Shown: positions 59,275-64,000 of the stretch, one piece after another
How positions within the stretch are numbered: position 1 is the first letter of the stretch
How the letters are laid out: the number at the start of each line of letters is the position of its first letter
Assembly (NCBI RefSeq): GCF_006364615.1
Contig: NZ_CP040986.1
Span: forward strand, 1,116,001-1,180,000
Direction: 5' to 3'
DNA from: Candidatus Methylopumilus rimovensis
GTDB taxonomy: Bacteria > Pseudomonadota > Gammaproteobacteria > Burkholderiales > Methylophilaceae
DNA length: 64,000 bases
Made by a program: the position numbers and the translations under genes
The notes under the pieces: model-generated
Database searches by the model: none
What the model saw: the letters and a program-made list of their open reading frames with translations, nothing else
Told to the model about the DNA's origin: nothing

Positions 59275-60330
59275 TTAAATCACCATAGTAGGATGCTCAT
59301 TAGCTAGGCGTTTTCTAATGATGCCTATTTCATAAACTGTCTCATTGGATTCTTGCAAGACTTGCTTTGCTTTGGCAACATCATTTTTATCAATGACTAT
59401 AGCCATACCTATTCCACAATTAAATGTACGGTAAAGCTCTGTATTTGAAATATTTCCTTTATCTTGTAGCCATTGAAAAAGTTTTGGTAATGGCCAGCTT
59501 GATGATTGAATTTCTGCCATTAAATCTTCGCCTAAAATACGTGGGATATTTTCAGTAATACCGCCCCCCGTAATATGAGCCATACCTTTAATTTTAATTG
59601 CCTCTTTGAGCTTAAGGACAGACTTTACATAGAGCTTGGTAGGCTCCATTACAACATCTCTTAATGTCCTTCCATCAAAAGAACCTGAGAAATCAGCCTT
59701 TTCATTACTGATAATTTTTCTAATTAAAGAATATCCGTTTGAATGCGCCCCGCTAGATGCAAGGCCAATGACTGCATCACCAGATTGTATTTTTTTACCA
59801 TTAATAATTTCACTTTTTTCTACAACGCCTACTGCGAATCCAGCTAAATCGTATTCACCTTCAGGGTACATACCAGGCATTTCTGCTGTTTCCCCACCTA
59901 CAAGAGCACAACCAGACTGTGCACAACCTTCCGCAATACCTTTAATAACCTGGGATGCTGTTTCTACATCAAGCTTCCCACATGCAAAATAGTCAAGAAA
60001 GAATAAGGGTTCAGCACCTTGCACTAATATATCGTTGACACTCATAGCAACCAAATCAATTCCAACAGTGTCATGTTTATTTAATTCAAATGCTAATTTA
60101 AGTTTTGTACCTACTCCGTCAGTGCCTGAAACCAGAACAGGTTCTTTGTATTTTTTAGGGACTTCAAATAATGAACCAAAACCTCCTATGCCTCCTAAAA
60201 CTTCGGCTCGCATGGTTTTTTTTGCAAAAGGCTTAATTCTTTCAACTAGTTGATCACCCGCCTCAATATCCACCCCTGCATCCCGATAAGTGATCGATTG
60301 GGTATCTTTTCTTGTGTCATCTTTATTCAA
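59275..60330 (-). CDS. purM: Phosphoribosylformylglycinamidine cyclo-ligase (AIR synthetase)
   Basis: Fifth step of purine synthesis: ATP-dependent closure of the imidazole ring. 351 residues; [22 protein letters not shown] and [13 protein letters not shown] are the family motifs. The start appears to be TTG ([25 protein letters not shown]) with GAGAG eight bases upstream; the N-terminus aligns with known PurM and no ATG is available before residue 40. purN, often next to purM, is not here. Confidence 0.96.
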   Translation of the reverse strand: MNKDDTRKDTQSITYRDAGVDIEAGDQLVERIKPFAKKTMRAEVLGGIGGFGSLFEVPKKYKEPVLVSGTDGVGTKLKLAFELNKHDTVGIDLVAMSVNDILVQGAEPLFFLDYFACGKLDVETASQVIKGIAEGCAQSGCALVGGETAEMPGMYPEGEYDLAGFAVGVVEKSEIINGKKIQSGDAVIGLASSGAHSNGYSLIRKIISNEKADFSGSFDGRTLRDVVMEPTKLYVKSVLKLKEAIKIKGMAHITGGGITENIPRILGEDLMAEIQSSSWPLPKLFQWLQDKGNISNTELYRTFNCGIGMAIVIDKNDVAKAKQVLQESNETVYEIGIIRKRLANEHPTMVI

Positions 60331-60374
60331 AAGATTAACTCTCTTTCATTAAACATTTGGGTTAGTCGTTATAA

Positions 60375-60403
60375 TTGAAATTTTAACCGAAATATATTTT
60401 AAA
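60375..60403 (+). promoter_or_regulatory. Candidate hda promoter
   Basis: TTGAAA (60375-60380), a 17-base spacer and TTTAAA (60398-60403) in the 121-base divergent purM-hda spacer. The -35 is good, the -10 moderate. The rest of the spacer shows no other convincing element. Confidence 0.35.
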
Positions 60404-60451
60404 GATGTGCATAATTAAGGCTATCTTTATCTAAATAAACTTCCCATTGAT

Positions 60452-61054
60452 ATGAAACAAATGCTATTAGCCCTATCTCCAACGCCAAGACAATCTTTTG
60501 AAAATTTTGTAGTTGGTCAAAATATTGAAGCAGTTCACACCTTAAAGCAAATCATCTCTCATCAATTACCCATTCAATTTATATATCTATGGGGCAATGA
60601 AGGTTCGGGAAAATCTCATTTGGCTCATATTGCATCAGATCATGGATTTATCATTCATGATGATGTTCATTTGCTTGATGAGGCAGGTCAAATCGAATTG
60701 TTTAATACTTACAATCGATGCAAAGATTCCAAACAAAATATGTTGGTCACAGGACTCCACTCTCCCCTCCAAATGAAATTAAGAGAAGATTTAGCAACAA
60801 GACTTGCTTGGGGCGTTACTTACGAAGTGATAGGTCTATCCGATGAAGAAAAAAAACTGGCCCTACTAAAACATGCGGATGAAAGAGGTATGAAACTGGG
60901 TATGGATATTATTGATTATTGCCTAAAATATCTAAAACGGGATATGCCAAATTTATTTTCTATATTAGAGGCTTTGGATCAATGGTCTTTAACTTATAAA
61001 AGACCGATAACACTGCCATTACTTAAAGAAATTATAGAAGCTAATAAAATTTAG
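60452..61054 (+). CDS. hda: DnaA regulatory inactivator Hda
   Basis: DnaA-related AAA+ protein which, with the sliding clamp, promotes hydrolysis of DnaA-bound ATP after initiation. 200 residues, lacking the DNA-binding domain of DnaA. The clamp-binding motif QMLLAL is at residues 3-8 and Walker A GNEGSGKS at 48-55. The Walker B region is HDDVHLLDE. It is divergent from purM and ends one base before the convergent ahpF. Confidence 0.93.
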   Translation: MKQMLLALSPTPRQSFENFVVGQNIEAVHTLKQIISHQLPIQFIYLWGNEGSGKSHLAHIASDHGFIIHDDVHLLDEAGQIELFNTYNRCKDSKQNMLVTGLHSPLQMKLREDLATRLAWGVTYEVIGLSDEEKKLALLKHADERGMKLGMDIIDYCLKYLKRDMPNLFSILEALDQWSLTYKRPITLPLLKEIIEANKI

Positions 61055-61055
61055 C

Positions 61056-62609
61056 TTATTGACGAATAAGGTAATCAAAGGCACCAAGAGAAGCTTTGGC
61101 CCCCTCTCCCATTGCAATAATAATCTGCTTATAAGGTACGGTTGTTACATCGCCTGCAGCAAACAAACCTGGTAATGAAGACTGGTTGTGATTATCAATC
61201 ATAATTTCACCAAACTTTGAAAGATCTACAGTGTTTTTAACAAAGTCCGTATTTGGTAATAATCCAATCTGAATAAAAATACCCTCGAGCTCGATAGTTT
61301 TCTTCTCATTTGCTTTTCGATCTAGATAAATCATGCCGTTCACCTTATCTTTACCGATCACTTCGGTAGTTTGCGCATTTAATATGACATCTACATTGGA
61401 CAAACTATAAAGTCTTTTCTGAAGGATATCGTCAGCTTTGAGTTCCGATGCAAACTCAAAAAGAGTGACATGTCCTACGATATTCGCAAGATCAATTGCA
61501 GCCTCAACACCGGAGTTTCCTCCTCCAATTACTGCAACATGTTTTCCTTTGAACAAAGGACCATCACAGTGAGGGCAATATGCAACACCCTTACCTTTAA
61601 ATTCTTTTTCGCCGGGAACATTTAATTCTCTCCATCTTGCTCCAGTTGCAACAATCACTGATTTACTTTTAAGTTTCCCGCCATTTTCAAGTTCTATCTC
61701 AAATAATGAATCCAAATCATTTTTTTGAACGCTTTTTGCGCGTTGCAAATTCATAATATCAACTTCATATTCTTTTACATGCTCTTCAAGGGCTGCAACT
61801 AATTTTGGGCCTTCAGTCGCTTTTACAGAAATAAAATTTTCTATGCCTAAGGTGTCCATCACTTGTCCACCGAAACGCTCAGAAACAATACCCGTGCGAA
61901 TACCTTTTCGCGCACTGTAAATTGCAGCCGATGCGCCTGCTGGGCCTCCGCCAATAATTAAAACATCATAGGCTTCTTTTTTAGATAATTTTTCAGCTTC
62001 TTTTAAGCTTGCGCTTGAGTCAATCTTATTTACAATCTCATCAAGCTCCATTCTTCCTTGACCGAAAGTTTTTCCATTAAGGAAAATAGTTGGCACAGCC
62101 ATAATCTGTTTATCTTCAACTTCTTTTTGGAATAATGCGCCATCAATCATCACATGAGAAATATTTGGATTAATTATAGACATTGCATTTAATGCCTGAA
62201 CAACATCAGGACAATTATGGCAACTTAATGAAATATAAGTTTCAAAATGAAACTTGCCTTCAATATTTTTAATTTGTTCTATTTTTTCAGCTTCTATTTT
62301 TAGAGGATATCCACTGGCTTGAAGAAGCGCTAAAACGAAAGATGTAAATTCATGCCCTGATGGAATGCCTGCGAAAGTGATGCCAGAAACTTCCTTTTCT
62401 CTATTTACTTCAAAAGAAGGAATTCTTTTTGAAGTATCTACTTCTTTACTTAAAGTAATTTTTCCCGACAAAGACCCAACTTCTTCTAACATCTCTATCA
62501 TTTCTTTAGATGCAGGATTTTCGTCGACATAAGCCACAAGCTTAATTGGATTAACAAGCCTGGTCATATATTCTTGAAGTTGATTTTTGATTGCTGAGTC
62601 TAGAGCCAT
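61056..62609 (-). CDS. ahpF: Alkyl hydroperoxide reductase subunit F
   Basis: Flavoprotein disulfide reductase that regenerates AhpC with NADH. 517 residues: N-terminal double thioredoxin-fold domain with CHNC at 130-133, FAD motif GGGPAG near 220, the redox pair CPHC at 345-348, and the nucleotide-binding GGGNSG. Both cysteine pairs needed for electron transfer are present. It lies 72 bases after ahpC behind a strong hairpin. Confidence 0.97.
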   Translation of the reverse strand: MALDSAIKNQLQEYMTRLVNPIKLVAYVDENPASKEMIEMLEEVGSLSGKITLSKEVDTSKRIPSFEVNREKEVSGITFAGIPSGHEFTSFVLALLQASGYPLKIEAEKIEQIKNIEGKFHFETYISLSCHNCPDVVQALNAMSIINPNISHVMIDGALFQKEVEDKQIMAVPTIFLNGKTFGQGRMELDEIVNKIDSSASLKEAEKLSKKEAYDVLIIGGGPAGASAAIYSARKGIRTGIVSERFGGQVMDTLGIENFISVKATEGPKLVAALEEHVKEYEVDIMNLQRAKSVQKNDLDSLFEIELENGGKLKSKSVIVATGARWRELNVPGEKEFKGKGVAYCPHCDGPLFKGKHVAVIGGGNSGVEAAIDLANIVGHVTLFEFASELKADDILQKRLYSLSNVDVILNAQTTEVIGKDKVNGMIYLDRKANEKKTIELEGIFIQIGLLPNTDFVKNTVDLSKFGEIMIDNHNQSSLPGLFAAGDVTTVPYKQIIIAMGEGAKASLGAFDYLIRQ

Positions 62610-62644
62610 TATATTTCCTTAAACATTAATCTAATTTAGAAATA

Positions 62645-62667
62645 CCCAGGCCAATGTATGGCCTGGG
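62645..62667 (-). other. Strong hairpin between ahpC and ahpF
   Basis: A perfect 8-bp GC-rich stem (CCCAGGCC / GGCCTGGG) with a 7-base loop sits 15 bases after the ahpC stop. Only a poor, interrupted T-stretch follows on the minus strand. It could be a partial terminator or a 3'-end stabiliser that lowers AhpF relative to AhpC, matching the excess of AhpC known in this system. Confidence 0.6.
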
Positions 62668-62681
62668 ATTCATTTTTCTAT

Positions 62682-63248
62682 TTAGATCTTACCTACAAGG
62701 TCTAATGATGGAGCAATTGTTTTAGCTCCTTCTTGCCATTTTGCTGGACATACTTGACCTGGATTGTTAGCTACATATTGTGCAGCTTTTAATTTACGCA
62801 ATGTTTCTTTAACGTCGCGCGCAATTGCATTGTCATGAACTTCCATTGTTTTAATTTCACCTTTTGGATTAATGATGAAAGTACCACGCAATGCTAAGCC
62901 TTCTTCTTCAATATGTACTTCAAATGCACGCGTTAGTTGATGCGTAGGATCTCCAATTAATGGAAATTTTGCCTTACCAACAGCAGGTGAAGTCTCGTGC
63001 CATACTTTATGTGAAAAATGTGTATCAGTTGTCACAATGTAAACTTCTGCGCCTGCTTTTTGGAATTCTGCATAATGATCAGCTGCATCTTCAACTTCTG
63101 TTGGGCAGTTAAATGTAAATGCGGCTGGCATAAAAATAAGAACTGACCATTTTCCTTTGAGATTAGCTTCTGTAACGTCAACAAACTTGCCATTGTGAAA
63201 TGCTGTTGCTTTAAACGGTTTTACTTCAGTATTAACTAATGAAGACAT
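62682..63248 (-). CDS. ahpC: Alkyl hydroperoxide reductase subunit C (peroxiredoxin)
   Basis: Typical 2-Cys peroxiredoxin that reduces organic peroxides and H2O2. 188 residues: peroxidatic Cys48 in FTFNCPTEVED and resolving Cys167 in GQVCPAKW. FNCP is slightly unusual; most AhpC have FVCP. A strong Shine-Dalgarno (GAAGGAG) lies before the ATG. Its upstream region has a consensus -10 and a dyad across the -35, consistent with activator control. Confidence 0.97.
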   Translation of the reverse strand: MSSLVNTEVKPFKATAFHNGKFVDVTEANLKGKWSVLIFMPAAFTFNCPTEVEDAADHYAEFQKAGAEVYIVTTDTHFSHKVWHETSPAVGKAKFPLIGDPTHQLTRAFEVHIEEEGLALRGTFIINPKGEIKTMEVHDNAIARDVKETLRKLKAAQYVANNPGQVCPAKWQEGAKTIAPSLDLVGKI

Positions 63249-63283
63249 CGTTTTCTCCTTCTTTGGTTGGTTAAAAAATAGAG

Positions 63284-63318
63284 ATTATAGGTAAGTCGTA
63301 TTGATATGTATAATCAAT
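63284..63318 (-). promoter_or_regulatory. ahpC promoter with dyad at the -35 region
   Basis: Minus-strand TATAAT (plus 63284-63289) with no consensus -35 at 17 bases (TATACA). A dyad ATTGAT-N7-ATCAAT (plus 63300-63318) covers the -35 position. A perfect -10 with a weak -35 under a dyad is the layout of an activator-dependent promoter; an OxyR/LysR-type regulator is a reasonable guess but not shown. The rest of the 141-base spacer (to 63389) is AT-rich with a weak AT hairpin at 63378-63397 next to the upstream gene's stop. Confidence 0.55.
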
Positions 63319-63389
63319 TGTTATTATATTAATGATTTATTTTACTTATCATTTAATATAATAAAGCTCAATTGATTAAAAATAGGGTC

Positions 63390-64000
63390 TTATTTTTTGT
63401 CTTTGATGTCTTCCAGACTATTTTCAAAAATCAATTGTTTCAAACGAGACTCTACAATTGATTTTTGATAAAAATTGCCATCTTTAGATTTCGCAGCAAA
63501 TTCCATTTGCTCTATTGCTCTAGGCAAATTAAATTTACGATAATAAGCTTCGGATTGCGCTTGGTATTGAAGTAATTCTTTCCCCTCTTTTGAATAAGCT
63601 TTGGAGAGCAATTCAAAGAAATAACTATCATCTGGATAAATATTCAACTTGTCATTAATTAATTTTATAGTTTTTTCTGGCTCATTTGTCATTAAATAAA
63701 GTTCTGCTAATCCGTAAATTAAGGCTCGATGATTAGGGTATAAATTTAGAGCTTTTAAATATAGGTTTAATGCTTGGACTGGATGATTGGTTGCGACCTC
63801 TAATTTACATGCAAGTGTTTCAATAAGCGCATCCTTTTTAGCATTTATTTTTAACCACTCGACCTCTTGTCTGGCTTTAACAAAATCATTTTTCCTCATA
63901 TATGCTGTTGCTAGGCCATATCGCTCGGCAGCTTCATTCATATAACGCTTATCTTTGATACTTCCTTCAAACTCATCAACTGCAGATTGTGGTGTACCGT
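63390..64000 (-). CDS. BepA-like periplasmic protease, C-terminal TPR part (partial)
   Basis: Partial gene: the frame is open to the right edge, so the true start lies beyond 64000. The 202 visible residues are helical TPR-like repeats (RYGLATAYMRKNDF, RALIYGLAELYLMTN, DDSYFFELLSKAYSKEGKE). They fit the C-terminal half of M48-family BepA/YfgC outer-membrane-assembly proteases, in which the HExxH protease domain comes first; that domain is outside the window. If the upstream half lacks HExxH, it would be a plain TPR protein. Confidence 0.7.
   Translation of the reverse strand, partial: GTPQSAVDEFEGSIKDKRYMNEAAERYGLATAYMRKNDFVKARQEVEWLKINAKKDALIETLACKLEVATNHPVQALNLYLKALNLYPNHRALIYGLAELYLMTNEPEKTIKLINDKLNIYPDDSYFFELLSKAYSKEGKELLQYQAQSEAYYRKFNLPRAIEQMEFAAKSKDGNFYQKSIVESRLKQLIFENSLEDIKDKK

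Overview
The window is a gene-dense, AT-rich stretch of bacterial chromosome made almost entirely of housekeeping genes. Gene order (str/rpoBC ribosomal block, petABC-sspAB, hisE-hinT-tatABC, engB/cytochrome c4/resB-ccsA, pepA/lptFG, purM/hda) and protein sequences point to a betaproteobacterium. The low GC, tiny spacers and minimal gene lengths suggest a streamlined aquatic member of the Methylophilaceae (OM43 / Methylopumilus-like). The family-level placement is inference; a 16S or marker-gene tree would settle it.

Region 1 (1-18405, all minus strand) is one long expression block. Read in transcription order it is tRNA-Thr(TGT), tRNA-Tyr, tRNA-Gly, tRNA-Thr(GGT), tuf, tRNA-Trp, secE, nusG, rplKA, rplJL, rpoBC, rpsL, rpsG, fusA, tuf, rpsJ. 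Control elements are visible inside it: a stable-RNA-type promoter before the tRNAs, a terminator-like hairpin after rplA, an L10 leader before rplJ, a strong hairpin between rplL and rpoB, and a near-consensus promoter just behind rpoC for the str genes. The two tuf copies appear identical at the nucleotide level.

Region 2 (18408-40618, minus strand) carries sspB, sspA and the cytochrome bc1 complex (petABC) behind their own promoter. It is followed by an almost gapless run of 25 genes transcribed resB, ccsA, mlaFEDCB, an ABC-2 transporter, ibaG, grxD, murA, hisGDCBHAFIE, hinT, tatABC, with cytochrome c4 upstream. This joins System II cytochrome c maturation, outer-membrane lipid asymmetry, peptidoglycan precursor synthesis, histidine synthesis and Tat export.

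Region 3 (40709-64000, both strands) is a mosaic of small divergent and convergent units: engB, trmB, a MidA-type methyltransferase, a pteridine-reductase-like SDR, ttcA, topA, a PBP7-type endopeptidase, gcvH, holC, pepA, lptFG, an RDD protein, a Ca2+/cation antiporter, ampD, a dicarboxylate/glutamate symporter, an RsmB-type methyltransferase, two tandem DUF3108 proteins, purM, hda, ahpF, ahpC and the 3' part of a BepA-like gene that runs off the window.

I found no phage, IS element, CRISPR array, toxin-antitoxin or defence locus, and no convincing undescribed multi-gene system. The points worth a second look are regulatory (palindromes at the cytochrome c4 and ahpC promoters, the rpoBC/str control elements), the paired DUF3108 envelope proteins, the 73-residue TatB, the short-form HisG without HisZ nearby, and the very long co-directional gene run. 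No gene-free stretch exceeds 300 bases; the longest is the 230-base rplA-rplJ spacer, which is described.
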